Positions 15,777-24,729 of a DNA stretch of 64,000 nucleotides are shown here, in pieces. Both the position numbers and the translations under genes were made by a program. Below the pieces are notes generated by a model that saw only the letters and a list, made by a program, of their open reading frames with translations, did no database searches and had not been told where the DNA came from. The stretch is from Gillisia mitskevichiae (GTDB lineage: Bacteria > Bacteroidota > Bacteroidia > Flavobacteriales > Flavobacteriaceae), in contig NZ_RBLG01000002.1 in NCBI RefSeq assembly GCF_003634585.1, positions 868,001 to 932,000 on the forward strand, read 5' to 3'. Within the stretch, counting starts at the first letter, position 1. The number at the start of each line of letters is the position of its first letter.

Positions 15777-17264
15777 TTAATCTGTTAAGTTCAATAGATA
15801 GTCTTCAGCACTCTGAAGATGTCTTTCTTGCTTTTCCACAGGCATTTTATCATACATTCTCACCAGCATCCCTAATCTTGGATTGGATAGAAAAAATTCA
15901 CGATGGGTATGCATGAATCGCCAAAACAGACCATCCCAAGTAGCTTGCCATTCTCCTTTTTTGTAATTACTCATTTTCATTAAGTAATTACTCCCGCTTA
16001 TATAAGGCTTAGTAGCCATTAAGCCTCCATCTGCAAACTGACTCATCCCATAAACATTAGTCACCATGACCCAATCGTAAGAATCTATAAAAAGCTCCAT
16101 AAACCACTTGTATACCTCATCTGGGTCAAACTCACACAGCATCATAAAATTCCCCAAAACCATTAAGCGCTCTATATGATGGCAGTACCCTGTTTCCAAC
16201 ACTTTCTTAATGGTGAGATCTATAGGCGGAATTCCTGTTGTACCATCATAAAATGAAGCTGGAATTTTCTTTTTGAAGTTCCAGAAATTGGTGGTGCGTG
16301 CTTTACTACCACTAGCTTCATAAACCCCTCTAATAAATTCTCTCCAACCAATGATCTGCCTTACAAAACCTTCGGTAGAATTAATAGGCACCTTGTTTTC
16401 TTCAGCATACAGCAAACAAGCATCTATAACTTCCCTTGGCGTTATTAAACCCACATTCAGCATTGGGGTTAAAACACTGTGATTTAATATACCATGTTCT
16501 GCAACTATGGCATCCTCATACTTCCCGAATTCCATAAAGCGATGCTCAAAGAATTGATCCAGCCAGGCTCTCGTAGTATCAAAATTCGTTGGATATAATT
16601 GATACGCAGTGAGTTTCCCTAAGTTATCTGAAAAATGAGTTTCCACATATGTTTTTGCCTCCTCATAATAGGCATTTACATCTGGAAATTGAATTGCTGG
16701 CGGTATTTTTTTGGCTTCGTACTTCTTTCTATTTTCAGCATCAAAACTCCATTTCCCACCAACTGGGGTTCCATCGGGATTAATCAAGATATTTCGTAAT
16801 TGTCGTTGCTCTGTATAAAAGGTTTTCTGAAAAAATTTCTTTTTACCGCTTTTAAAAAATGGAGCAAGATCTGCTTGAGTATTTAAAAATAAAGGGGAAG
16901 GAAATTTAGTCGATTTAATTCCGTTTTCAAGGAGCTTGTTATCCAGTCGCTTTTCAAGCCAATTATCTGTGGGATCTATATAATTAATATGCTCCACAGC
17001 CTGATCTTTTAATTTAGAAATAAGTAATCTGATATCCGAAATTTCTTCGATAGCTTCAACATAATGTACTTCTAAGTTCTTTTCCTTCTGAAGAAAATCT
17101 GCATAGCGCTTCATACTAGCTCTATGAAAAGCTATTTTTTGCTTGTGAAATTTGTACTGCTTAAAGAACAAATATTCCTCAACTAAATAAACAGGGCAAT
17201 CGTTTTCAAAAAGTGGAGATTTTTGAAATAGCTGATGCGGAAATATTAAATTGATACTTTTCAT
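15777..17264 (-). CDS. Cryptochrome/photolyase-related protein lacking the usual C-terminal Fe-S cysteines
   Basis: The protein has 495 residues of the photolyase-related (PhrB/CryPro, FeS-BCP) class. An N-terminal antenna-like alpha/beta domain (about 1-130) is followed by a helical FAD-binding domain with [16 protein letters not shown] and GMSQFADGG. Characterised members repair (6-4) lesions or act as photoreceptors and bind a [4Fe-4S] cluster through Cys residues near the C-terminus. Here the matching stretch (433-445) reads [13 protein letters not shown], without Cys. Its ATG overlaps the stop of a 42-residue zinc-ribbon gene (ATGA), so translation is coupled. Repair activity is uncertain. 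Confidence 0.85.
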   Translation of the reverse strand: MKSINLIFPHQLFQKSPLFENDCPVYLVEEYLFFKQYKFHKQKIAFHRASMKRYADFLQKEKNLEVHYVEAIEEISDIRLLISKLKDQAVEHINYIDPTDNWLEKRLDNKLLENGIKSTKFPSPLFLNTQADLAPFFKSGKKKFFQKTFYTEQRQLRNILINPDGTPVGGKWSFDAENRKKYEAKKIPPAIQFPDVNAYYEEAKTYVETHFSDNLGKLTAYQLYPTNFDTTRAWLDQFFEHRFMEFGKYEDAIVAEHGILNHSVLTPMLNVGLITPREVIDACLLYAEENKVPINSTEGFVRQIIGWREFIRGVYEASGSKARTTNFWNFKKKIPASFYDGTTGIPPIDLTIKKVLETGYCHHIERLMVLGNFMMLCEFDPDEVYKWFMELFIDSYDWVMVTNVYGMSQFADGGLMATKPYISGSNYLMKMSNYKKGEWQATWDGLFWRFMHTHREFFLSNPRLGMLVRMYDKMPVEKQERHLQSAEDYLLNLTD

Positions 17265-17389
17265 TTATTTCTTCTACAACGTTCACTACAATATTTTACC
17301 TCATCCCAATTCTTCTCCCATTTTTTACGCCACGAAAATGTAAGCTGACAAACGGGACAAGTTTTTTGAGGAAGATGTTGTTTTTTCAT
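17261..17389 (-). CDS. DUF2256 zinc-ribbon microprotein
   Basis: This is a 42-residue protein too short for routine ORF calling. It carries two Cys pairs, CPVC (11-14) and CSERC (34-38), around a conserved [11 protein letters not shown] core, which is the DUF2256 pattern and implies one bound zinc. The stop TGA overlaps the ATG of the photolyase-related gene. Its start lies directly beside the end of the flavin reductase-like gene, so it is in the middle of a compact operon. DUF2256 genes are known neighbours of this photolyase class, but their role is undescribed. I am confident that it is a real gene. Confidence 0.9.
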   Translation of the reverse strand: MKKQHLPQKTCPVCQLTFSWRKKWEKNWDEVKYCSERCRRNK

Positions 17390-17390
17390 A

Positions 17391-18017
17391 TTAAAATTCT
17401 GGGACTTCGTTCACTTTTACATAAGGGTATTTTTCAATTTTATTCAATGAGTAATAACTATTCAAGCCTGAGATCCCAACACTATTTGTGGCCTCTAGAT
17501 CGATATCATTATCTACCAAAGATGCATCTGGTAGGATAAGATGATCAATTTCTCCTATAACCAAAATAGTCCCGTTTAGTTTAATATCTATCGCTTCTTT
17601 AAATCGCATTCCCATTTTAAAGCTACTTTCTTTTACAAAAGGCGCTTTAAAATCTTTCATATATTCTTCGGAAAGATTACATCGTTTAAATTCTGAAATA
17701 TCCTCATCAAACTTGCCTGAGGTGTAATGCGCATTTTTTATGAATTCAGGATGAATATGATTAATTGTATACTGTCCATTCTCTTGAATATTAGTATAAG
17801 TATGGCCTACTTCCGAAGTTCGTGGCCTACATATAAAACCTAGAAGCGCTGGATCGCTTCCTAAATGAACCACAGAACTAAATATAGCTAGATTGGTTTT
17901 CCCGTTATTATTTGCACTCCCAATAAGATTCGCAGGCTTTATCCCAGAAACAGAATTAATGATCTTTAGCCTGGTTATTCTATCAAGCTGTTTTATTTCT
18001 TCTTTTGTGTAAATCAT
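17391..18017 (-). CDS. Flavin reductase-like (FMN-binding split barrel) protein
   Basis: The protein has 208 residues of the flavin reductase-like domain family. An N-terminal substrate region ([13 protein letters not shown]) precedes [15 protein letters not shown] and LGFICRPR, the usual FMN-binding strands. The family reduces flavins with NAD(P)H or binds FMN. In this operon it could supply reduced flavin to the two FAD proteins, which is an inference from context only. Two bases separate it from the DUF2256 gene and 114 bases from the upstream FAD-domain gene. Confidence 0.85.
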   Translation of the reverse strand: MIYTKEEIKQLDRITRLKIINSVSGIKPANLIGSANNNGKTNLAIFSSVVHLGSDPALLGFICRPRTSEVGHTYTNIQENGQYTINHIHPEFIKNAHYTSGKFDEDISEFKRCNLSEEYMKDFKAPFVKESSFKMGMRFKEAIDIKLNGTILVIGEIDHLILPDASLVDNDIDLEATNSVGISGLNSYYSLNKIEKYPYVKVNEVPEF

Positions 18018-18131
18018 AATTTATTTTATAAGTATTACAACTTAAAATTCCGCCAGAAAATCCTTATTGAGCCTTGGCAATCTTGTTAGTGAATATCAAG
18101 CCTTAACCAAAATACTTTGCGTCTTGCCTTT

Positions 18132-19250
18132 CTAAAAGTCCAACCGCTTTTTACATTTCTTCCAAAAAGCGAAGAATGATGGATAATAGCCCTTCACATC
18201 AAACATCCAATCTCTGGGTTTTTCTATACCTTTATAATGATTGTTTAGAGGATGTTCTTTATAGTATATATCTGCAAAATTATGATCCTTAATAAGCTCG
18301 TTAAACTCACCTACATAGACCTGAATATTAGTAATATTCTCTTCGGCTAGTTCAATTATAAAATCCATCGTTTTTTGAGATACAGGATATTCTTTAAAAT
18401 GTGAAGACTCTAATAATAGAATTCTGTTTGCTGAAATCTCTTTTTTCCATAGAGGATCCAGATTATAGAAATTGTAGATACAGGTCGGAAGCTTTTCATC
18501 AATTACAATGGGCTGCCTATCTGGTAAAGGGGTTTTTAGTTCTAAATATTCTACCTCTTTTAAAATTTCTGGGATCTCAGATAAAGGTAAACTCTCATAT
18601 GGGACATCTAAAAAAGTATTCTGCTGATTTGTAAAACAGTAATTATTGATGTTTTCTTGATTGGCAACATATTTCTTATTTGCATTAGATCCAGCTACCC
18701 ATTGCCAGCTAAGAGCATTACTCGCCCAATCTGCATCTAATAAATGATAATACATCCATTTTGCTGGCAAATTCCAATGACTTTGCGCACTATTGCAAGC
18801 TATAGAAGCAATGTACATTCTTAAATGATTGTGAAGATATCCTGTTCTATAAAATTCCTGAATGGCAGAATCTATAGCTTCAATTCCAGTCTTTGCTTCT
18901 ACAATTGCTTTAGAGAAACCAGAATTGGAAACAGCTACTTGCGGGTGTTTTAGATCTCGGTTAATTGCATTCCCTTTTGCAATCCATACTTGCTGCCAAT
19001 AATCTCTCCAAGCTAATTCCTGAATGAATTTCCCTATTTGAGCTGGTTGATAACCTTGGTTTAAAATTTCGTCAAATACAAATTTTGTTGAAATTATTCC
19101 TCTGGAAATGTAGGGAGATAAATAAGTGACAGAGCCGTTTATATAATTTCTTGAAGAGCCATATTTAACAGGATCTATATTTCGAACACGCTGAAGAATT
19201 TCCGAATAAGAAGTTGGGAAAATAGAGACTTGTTGTTCAAATAATTCCAT
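18132..19250 (-). CDS. Photolyase-type FAD-domain protein with unusual domain order
   Basis: The protein has 372 residues. It begins directly in the helical FAD-binding domain of the cryptochrome/photolyase family (about 1-215). GSVTYLSPYISRGIIS, QELAWRDYWQQV, TGYLHNHLRMYIAS and SNALSWQWVAGS are all classic, and the Asn that contacts flavin N5 is present. The usual N-terminal antenna domain is missing. Instead about 150 residues follow that look alpha/beta (ILLLESSHFKEYP, NIQVYVGEF) and end in a basic helix. This may be a rearranged or circularly permuted photolyase. It starts at the end of the DUF2805 gene, implying coupling. Confidence 0.85.
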   Translation of the reverse strand: MELFEQQVSIFPTSYSEILQRVRNIDPVKYGSSRNYINGSVTYLSPYISRGIISTKFVFDEILNQGYQPAQIGKFIQELAWRDYWQQVWIAKGNAINRDLKHPQVAVSNSGFSKAIVEAKTGIEAIDSAIQEFYRTGYLHNHLRMYIASIACNSAQSHWNLPAKWMYYHLLDADWASNALSWQWVAGSNANKKYVANQENINNYCFTNQQNTFLDVPYESLPLSEIPEILKEVEYLELKTPLPDRQPIVIDEKLPTCIYNFYNLDPLWKKEISANRILLLESSHFKEYPVSQKTMDFIIELAEENITNIQVYVGEFNELIKDHNFADIYYKEHPLNNHYKGIEKPRDWMFDVKGYYPSFFAFWKKCKKRLDF

Positions 19251-19538
19251 TTATCCCTTGCTTATTTTGTTACCTGAGATCGCCTTTTGGCGTGAACATT
19301 TAAATCTATTGATACCTGACACACGTTTTTTCAAATGTTTCTGACTTACACCGCTATTCACACGTTTCCGCCAACGCTTAAAGCTAGATTCTTTCAAATT
19401 ACCACGCATTACCTTGATCACTTCTTTCTCGGGCAATTCAAATTGAAACTCAATCGCTTCAAAAGGAGTTCTATCTTCCCAGGCCATTTCTATAATGCGG
19501 TCTAATTCTCTCTCTGTAAATTCTTTTGTATCGTTCAT
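19251..19538 (-). CDS. DUF2805 / TIGR03643 protein
   Basis: The protein has 95 residues. It contains RIIEMAWEDRTPFEAIEFQF, EKEVIKVMR and SSFKRWRKRV, the signature of the TIGR03643 (DUF2805) family, with a basic C-terminal tail. The family has a helix-turn-helix-like pattern but no proven DNA binding. It regularly accompanies the photolyase-related genes found here. It directly abuts the FAD-domain gene and starts five bases after the DUF2452 gene. Confidence 0.88.
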   Translation of the reverse strand: MNDTKEFTERELDRIIEMAWEDRTPFEAIEFQFELPEKEVIKVMRGNLKESSFKRWRKRVNSGVSQKHLKKRVSGINRFKCSRQKAISGNKISKG

Positions 19539-19543
19539 ATAAG

Positions 19544-19945
19544 CTAGATTTTTTCCCAGACTTGTTCTGCATTCAGGTAAAAGCTTCCAATGGAATTAAA
19601 GCGGCACTGCTCTGGGGCTATAATAGAAAGGAAGTTTTCATCATTATTTCTTTTATATAGATGATATACTTCGCCTATAATAGGCTCGAAAGTGAATTTT
19701 GCATTGAAAATAAGTTTGTTATACTCAAATTCCTGCATCATCTTATCATACTCTCTTTTAAGTTCTTGATATTTTGCCGCTACCTTATGGTTTACTTTAT
19801 TAATGCTTCTATTTTTCCATGTAATAGTATCTGGAGTAGTTATAACCGGCGCTCCAACTGAGGTAGCATAAGGTTTAAGAGCCGCATCGTATTTTTGAGT
19901 TTCTGGATTAAATACTACATTATCGGGCTTTTTATCTTCTGGCAT
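19544..19945 (-). CDS. DUF2452 protein
   Basis: The protein has 133 residues from the ATG at 19945. A TTG nine bases upstream is a less likely start. KPDNVVFNPETQKYDAALKP and YATSVGAPVI are typical of DUF2452, a Bacteroidota family of unknown function. A coiled helix in the middle and a C-terminal half with GEVYHLY and SIIAPEQC complete it. It lies 14 bases after the Lacal_2735 gene and five bases before the DUF2805 gene, in the same operon. Confidence 0.85.
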   Translation of the reverse strand: MPEDKKPDNVVFNPETQKYDAALKPYATSVGAPVITTPDTITWKNRSINKVNHKVAAKYQELKREYDKMMQEFEYNKLIFNAKFTFEPIIGEVYHLYKRNNDENFLSIIAPEQCRFNSIGSFYLNAEQVWEKI

Positions 19946-19959
19946 ATTAATCAAGGGTA

Positions 19960-20127
19960 TTAGTTCAGCTTTTCAAGCTGTTTCATTACTTCATCGGCTT
20001 CAAATGTTTTCTGGTCGCTCATCTTCCTGTTTGTGGTAGATAGGCTATGGGCTTCTTTGGAAAGCTTTGCGTATTGCGCTTGCAATTTTTCTTTCTCTGA
20101 TTTCTTTTTGAATAGTCCGAACATCAT
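19960..20127 (-). CDS. Lacal_2735-family small protein
   Basis: This is a 55-residue protein below the usual ORF length limit. It starts MMFGLFKKKSEKEKLQ and is almost entirely helical and charged, with SLSTTNRKMSDQKTFEADEV in the second half. This matches the small flavobacterial Lacal_2735 family. Its function is unknown and it is probably a short coiled-coil protein. It is the first gene of the minus-strand photolyase operon, so the operon promoter should lie in 20128-20300. Confidence 0.82.
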   Translation of the reverse strand: MMFGLFKKKSEKEKLQAQYAKLSKEAHSLSTTNRKMSDQKTFEADEVMKQLEKLN

Positions 20128-20438
20128 TTTGTAATTGAAAACTTCTAGAATTAAGCTTCTAAAAGCATATTGTAAAAATACAGAATGTTTAACTATTTAA
20201 TGTTAAGGTTAAACAAAATAAATCTAAATTGAATCCCTAGCATTTTCGATTTCTGTGGAAACCATGATTTAAGTAGTGTTAATAGTCTTAGTATTTGCGA
20301 AGATTAGATGAGTAATTTTGATTCCTTAGAATCTGATTTCCCATTCCTCCTACTTCATTTACCGCTCATCATATATTCGTTTTATTGCAGTTAAAAGTCA
20401 TTTAAGTTTACATCACTAATTAAATAAACCTAAACATT
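20128..20438. other. Intergenic region with an inverted repeat upstream of the photolyase operon
   Basis: No gene was seen. GTTTAAC (20187-20193) and GTTAAAC (20208-20214) form a perfect seven-base inverted repeat 14 bases apart, about 60-90 bases upstream of the operon's first start codon. Its spacing suits a dimeric regulator. It may equally be chance in AT-rich DNA. Confidence 0.4.
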
Positions 20439-20495
20439 ATGATCGCTCTTATAATTTTAATCGTCGACTTTCTATTCAAATTAGTAACAGGTTAA
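20439..20495 (+). CDS. Putative 18-residue hydrophobic peptide
   Basis: ATG at 20439 to TAA at 20495 encodes a peptide of 18 residues, nearly all hydrophobic (IALIILIVDFLFKLVTG), the size of one membrane helix. It lies 20 bases upstream of a membrane-protein gene and could be a leader or a membrane microprotein. There is no homology I recognise and no independent sign of translation, so this is a candidate only. Confidence 0.3.
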   Translation: MIALIILIVDFLFKLVTG

Positions 20496-20515
20496 ATAAT
20501 TCAAAATCAGTACTT

Positions 20516-21013
20516 ATGAAAAATTCAAAACTTAATACTCCAGAGACCTTTCAGAAGCAATTTGAGAAATTTCATATGCTTATAATAGGTTCTAAAATGG
20601 CAAAATTATCATCCATTATTCTAATATGTATTTCCTTAATCATCATGTTCTATTCAGAAAAAAGCACACTAATTATATCCAGCTTGTTAACTGGAATTGC
20701 AGTTTTGGGAGTTTATAATTTTAAGTTTTTACCGCTTAGCAATATTGAACAAAAACCTACTACAAAGGCTTCCTTGACTTCTGGCATCTCTAAGTTTAAA
20801 ATCTATATAAAACAGCGAAAAAAGTTCGAGATCCTTTTTATTTCAGTTTGGCTTATCACCTTAATACCTGTTCTATCTTCTTATTTAGGATCTAACTACA
20901 AAGCATTAATTGTAACCATATTAGTCATCGCTATTACTGCAGTTTTAGGCCTTTTAACATTTGGAAGAGTAGAAAAAGAGCTACAAACTCTGGAAACCCA
21001 AATTCAGAATTAA
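20516..21013 (+). CDS. Membrane protein, unknown
   Basis: The protein has 165 residues with two pairs of membrane helices (about 28-48, 50-72, 105-123 and 128-148) separated by a basic cytoplasmic loop, and a charged coiled C-terminal tail. No conserved motif was recognised. It is followed 36 bases downstream by another small protein gene and then by a LytS/LytTR pair, all on the same strand. That may make these four genes one signalling unit. Confidence 0.6.
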   Translation: MKNSKLNTPETFQKQFEKFHMLIIGSKMAKLSSIILICISLIIMFYSEKSTLIISSLLTGIAVLGVYNFKFLPLSNIEQKPTTKASLTSGISKFKIYIKQRKKFEILFISVWLITLIPVLSSYLGSNYKALIVTILVIAITAVLGLLTFGRVEKELQTLETQIQN

Positions 21014-21049
21014 TAAGTTTTATAAAATTTATTTTAAAAATTAGAATTC

Positions 21050-21442
21050 ATGAAAAAGAAAATATTCTTATTACTACTTGCAATCGTTGCTTTTATTATA
21101 GTGGATACTCTAATTGTAGATGCCGTTCTAGGCAAAAATGTAGATAACTCACAGATCGCACTGGTGCTAGAAGACCAATGTGAATGCTCGGTTATAGAAA
21201 AAGGGCTAAATGGAAATGGGGTTTCCCTTACAGATGGGATTTACGGCGATTACCATAACTTTTATCTGAGCAATTGCAAAATCACTAATTTTGAAAAATA
21301 TGTAGCGGACTTAAATAAGAGCTTGGAATACTCCATTCCTAATTTTAAAGAAGCAGATCTAGTGAAATTAAGCTTTGAACTAGCTCCAAACGAGAATAGA
21401 ATTGTGAGTATTCGAAACTCTAAATTAAGCATTGAAAAATAA
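21050..21442 (+). CDS. Exported or membrane-anchored protein, unknown
   Basis: The protein has 130 residues with an N-terminal signal anchor (about 4-28). The rest is a soluble domain with a CECSVIEKG segment and one more Cys (SNCKITNF). No family was recognised. The gap of 36 bases to the upstream membrane-protein gene and 64 bases to the histidine kinase gene suggests co-expression. An extracytoplasmic ligand-binding or accessory role for the kinase is possible but unsupported. Confidence 0.6.
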   Translation: MKKKIFLLLLAIVAFIIVDTLIVDAVLGKNVDNSQIALVLEDQCECSVIEKGLNGNGVSLTDGIYGDYHNFYLSNCKITNFEKYVADLNKSLEYSIPNFKEADLVKLSFELAPNENRIVSIRNSKLSIEK

Positions 21443-21506
21443 TCCTGAGACAAATTTTACTAAGTATTAAAATGCTAAGTTTGATTTTCAGCTAATAAAA
21501 AATATT

Positions 21507-22571
21507 GTGTTTACAAAAAAAACCTCTTACTGGATTCTAACTATAGCTTTCTGGTCTTTGATAACCGGCCTGATGGCTTTTGCATATTGGATTAATGACA
21601 ATGGGTTAAATTTAGAAATTTGGCAATTTGTAATGGATTTTATCAGTGTATTTTTGCTATCCATTTTTTTTACCCATCAACTTAAAGGAGCGATTAATAA
21701 ATTTATTCAATTTGATAATTTAAAAGGAATAGATACTTTCAAAATTATGGGATTATTACTAGCTTCAATATTACTGTTTTATATCACCTATACCTTATAT
21801 ATTCAGTTCGTTTATCATTATATTTATGACAGAGCAGATGTTTTTAATCACGAATCTCAAGGCTTAAAAGGAAACCTGCTGTTCATTATTAATTATAGTA
21901 TTTATTTCCTTGTTTGGGCAGGATTTTATGTGGCAGTTAAAGGTCTGATGGAATTAAATAATGGGAGAGAAACCAGATTGCAGCTTGAGTCTAACCTTAA
22001 AGAATCTCAGTTAAATACATTAAAGGGCCAAATTAATCCGCATTTTATGTTTAACAGTTTAAACAACATTCGAGGTTTGATGTTAGAAGACGTAGATAGA
22101 GCGAGAAATATGCTTACCAGCTTATCTGAAACTTTAAGGTATTCCCTTACAAAAAGTGATTCGAATGCCATTGCTTTAGAAGATGAACTGGAAATGGTGG
22201 AAAATTATATTGAGATCTCAAAGATTCAATTCGAGGATCGGCTTCAGTTTTATACGAACATAGATAAGTCCACCTTAAACATACAAATTCCCCCAATGAT
22301 CATTCAGATGTTGGTAGAAAATGCTATTAAGCATGGAATTTCAAATTTAAAAGAAGGAGGCAAAATAAGTCTATCTACCTCATTAAATCCGAACCATTTA
22401 TTAATTGAAGTAGTAAATACAGGCGTTTTAAGTCAAAGCGAAGATAGTACGCAACTCGGATTAAAAAACATCAAAAAACGTCTTGAATTGCTTTATGGCG
22501 AAGCCGCAACCTTCAGTTTAAAGGAAATAAAAAATCAAGTAATTGCCACTATTAAAATCCCAATAGCATGA
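21507..22571 (+). CDS. LytS-family sensor histidine kinase
   Basis: The protein has 354 residues. Four membrane helices (about 8-28, 40-58, 80-102 and 123-145) are followed by a His_kinase (PF06580) domain with His179 in NPHFMFNSLNN and an ATP-binding N-box LVENAIKHG (about 266-274). The start is GTG, since no ATG occurs between the upstream stop and this codon. The partner response regulator gene overlaps its end by four bases. The ligand is unknown, as the sensor region is only the membrane bundle. Confidence 0.88.
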   Translation: MFTKKTSYWILTIAFWSLITGLMAFAYWINDNGLNLEIWQFVMDFISVFLLSIFFTHQLKGAINKFIQFDNLKGIDTFKIMGLLLASILLFYITYTLYIQFVYHYIYDRADVFNHESQGLKGNLLFIINYSIYFLVWAGFYVAVKGLMELNNGRETRLQLESNLKESQLNTLKGQINPHFMFNSLNNIRGLMLEDVDRARNMLTSLSETLRYSLTKSDSNAIALEDELEMVENYIEISKIQFEDRLQFYTNIDKSTLNIQIPPMIIQMLVENAIKHGISNLKEGGKISLSTSLNPNHLLIEVVNTGVLSQSEDSTQLGLKNIKKRLELLYGEAATFSLKEIKNQVIATIKIPIA

Positions 22572-23299
22572 TATCATTAACCGCAGTTATCGTTGAAGAT
22601 TCTAGATTGGCCCGTAATGAGCTTAAAGAACTTCTGAAGGCGCATAAGGAAATTGAACTTTTAGGCGAAGCAGCTAATGTAGATGAAGGTTTAAAGTTGA
22701 TTAATGACACAAAACCAGATCTATTATTTCTAGATATAAATATGCCAGAAAAAAATGGATTTGATCTGCTGGAACTACTAGACGATGTTCCCATAACCAT
22801 CTTTACCACTGCCTTTGATGAATATGCCATTAAATCTTTTGAATATAATGCTTTCGATTATTTACTGAAGCCTATCAACCAAAAACGATTTACCAGCAGT
22901 ATAGAAAAAGTATTTGAAACATATAATTCCAATAAACCATCAGAGTCTAAAAGTGAAGATTCGTTTAGTGTAGATAAGCAGATATTTATTAAAGATGGGG
23001 AGAAATGCTGGTTGGTTAAAATTCAGGATATTTTCATGTTTGAAATCGTTGGCAACTACACCAGAGTGTTTTTTGAAGACAACAAACCCATGATCTACAA
23101 ATCTTTAGGTCAGATTGAAGAAAAATTACCAGGCGATGTGTTTTTTAGAGCCAACAGGCAGCAGTTAATCAACATCACTCATGTTAAAAAAGTGGTGTCC
23201 TGGTTTAATGGAAAGCTAAAAATAGAAATGAATTCGGGAGACGAAATTGAGATCTCCAGAAGGCAATCTTATCTTTTTAAAGAACAACTGAGTTTATAA
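22568..23299 (+). CDS. LytTR-family response regulator
   Basis: The protein has 243 residues. The receiver domain (about 1-120) carries the phosphorylatable Asp56 in FLDINMPEKNG, and the LytTR DNA-binding domain (about 140-240) carries FEIVGNYTRVFF and FFRANRQQLIN. It forms a two-component system with the overlapping LytS-type kinase gene. Target genes are unknown and may include the two small upstream genes. Confidence 0.9.
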   Translation: MISLTAVIVEDSRLARNELKELLKAHKEIELLGEAANVDEGLKLINDTKPDLLFLDINMPEKNGFDLLELLDDVPITIFTTAFDEYAIKSFEYNAFDYLLKPINQKRFTSSIEKVFETYNSNKPSESKSEDSFSVDKQIFIKDGEKCWLVKIQDIFMFEIVGNYTRVFFEDNKPMIYKSLGQIEEKLPGDVFFRANRQQLINITHVKKVVSWFNGKLKIEMNSGDEIEISRRQSYLFKEQLSL

Positions 23300-23596
23300 T
23301 TCGCCCACTGCTAAAATATATGCTTCAAAATCTACACCCTATTTTTTTATTTCAGATAAAATTATCTCCTCTCCTCTTCACAAATAATGTCTATATATTT
23401 CAGAAGACTCACTTTTTTCAACTTTCGAAAAAAACCCAAAATGGGTGCTAAAGAAAATTTTGAACTTTTATACATAGCTCAACTAAAGCCTCCAATGAAG
23501 AAGCTTAGAATTCAATAATTTTTAAAACCTTATGCTTTTTTTATAATAGAGCTATAAATTATTTTGTTTATTAATGCCAACTGAAAAATACTAGAA

Positions 23597-24571
23597 ATGA
23601 AAGCAATTCATATAACAAAATCTGGTGGGCCGGAAGTATTAAAATTACAAGAAACCGAAAAGCCAAAACTGGATCAAAATCAAGTTTTAATAAAAGTAAA
23701 AGCAGCCGGCGTAAATCGTAGCGATGTTATAACACGTAAAAACATGAACACTTATGGCAAAGGATCTACTGAAATTATGATCCCTGGCTTAGAAGTTTCT
23801 GGTGAAATAATAGAAATTGGAGATAAGGTAACCGATAAAAAAATTGGGGATAAGGTATGTGCCCTTATTGCAAGTGGCGGTTACGCAGAATATGTTGCGG
23901 TAGAAAGCTCTCATTGTCTTCCCGTTCCAGAAGGAATAAGTTTAACAGAGGCTGCAGCAATTCCCGAAACCGTATTCACGGTGTGGTTTAATGTGTTTCA
24001 TCTAGGAAAACTTCAGCCTAATGAAAAATTACTTATCCATGGAGGTACTAGCGGAATTGGCACTATGGGCTTACAAATGGCGAAAGCTTTAGGATCTAAA
24101 ACATATACTACTGCTGGCAGTGATAAAAAGATCGATTTTCTAAAAAAAATGAATCTTGGTACAGCCATAAACTATAAAAAAGAAGCTTTTGAAGAAGTCT
24201 ATAAAGATGAAAAAATAGATGTGATCTTAGATATGGTAGGAGGAGATTATACCCAGAAGAATCTCGAAATTCTGAATAAAAAAGGTCGGCTTGTTTATAT
24301 CAATGGAATGAAGAGTATGGACGTAAATATTAATTTGCGCACCATCATGAGTAAAAATCTCACCTTAACGGGAAGTTTTCTGAAGCCCCAGTCTGCTGCA
24401 GTAAAAACCCAGATCGCGAAAGATGTAGAAAAAAATATCTGGCCACTATTTCAATCTAAAAAGATACATCCAATTATTTATAAAACCTTTCCTTTAGAGC
24501 AAGCTGCAGAAGCGCATAAACTTATGGAAAGCAGCGATCATATAGGTAAAATCTTACTAACAATGGATTAG
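23597..24571 (+). CDS. NAD(P)H:quinone oxidoreductase, PIG3-like
   Basis: The protein has 324 residues of the medium-chain reductase family without the zinc-binding Cys residues. The N-terminus has KAAGVNRSDVITRKN and GLEVSGEI. The NADPH-binding motif is HGGTSGIGTMGLQMAK (about 154-169). The family (PIG3/quinone oxidoreductase type) reduces quinones. The gene stands alone, with 297 and 158 bases of empty sequence on its two sides. The substrate is uncertain. Confidence 0.88.
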   Translation: MKAIHITKSGGPEVLKLQETEKPKLDQNQVLIKVKAAGVNRSDVITRKNMNTYGKGSTEIMIPGLEVSGEIIEIGDKVTDKKIGDKVCALIASGGYAEYVAVESSHCLPVPEGISLTEAAAIPETVFTVWFNVFHLGKLQPNEKLLIHGGTSGIGTMGLQMAKALGSKTYTTAGSDKKIDFLKKMNLGTAINYKKEAFEEVYKDEKIDVILDMVGGDYTQKNLEILNKKGRLVYINGMKSMDVNINLRTIMSKNLTLTGSFLKPQSAAVKTQIAKDVEKNIWPLFQSKKIHPIIYKTFPLEQAAEAHKLMESSDHIGKILLTMD

Positions 24572-24729
24572 GCAGGAGATTTCATTCTATTTCTACAACA
24601 TTAAAATGAATAGAAATTTAAAGTCTATCTAGATCTTAAGTGGTAAACTATTTTGGTACTTTCAGATTTATTAGCTGTATTTCTGAATGAATTTGATAAT
24701 CTACCTGTCTACATTCTTTACTGAAAAAT

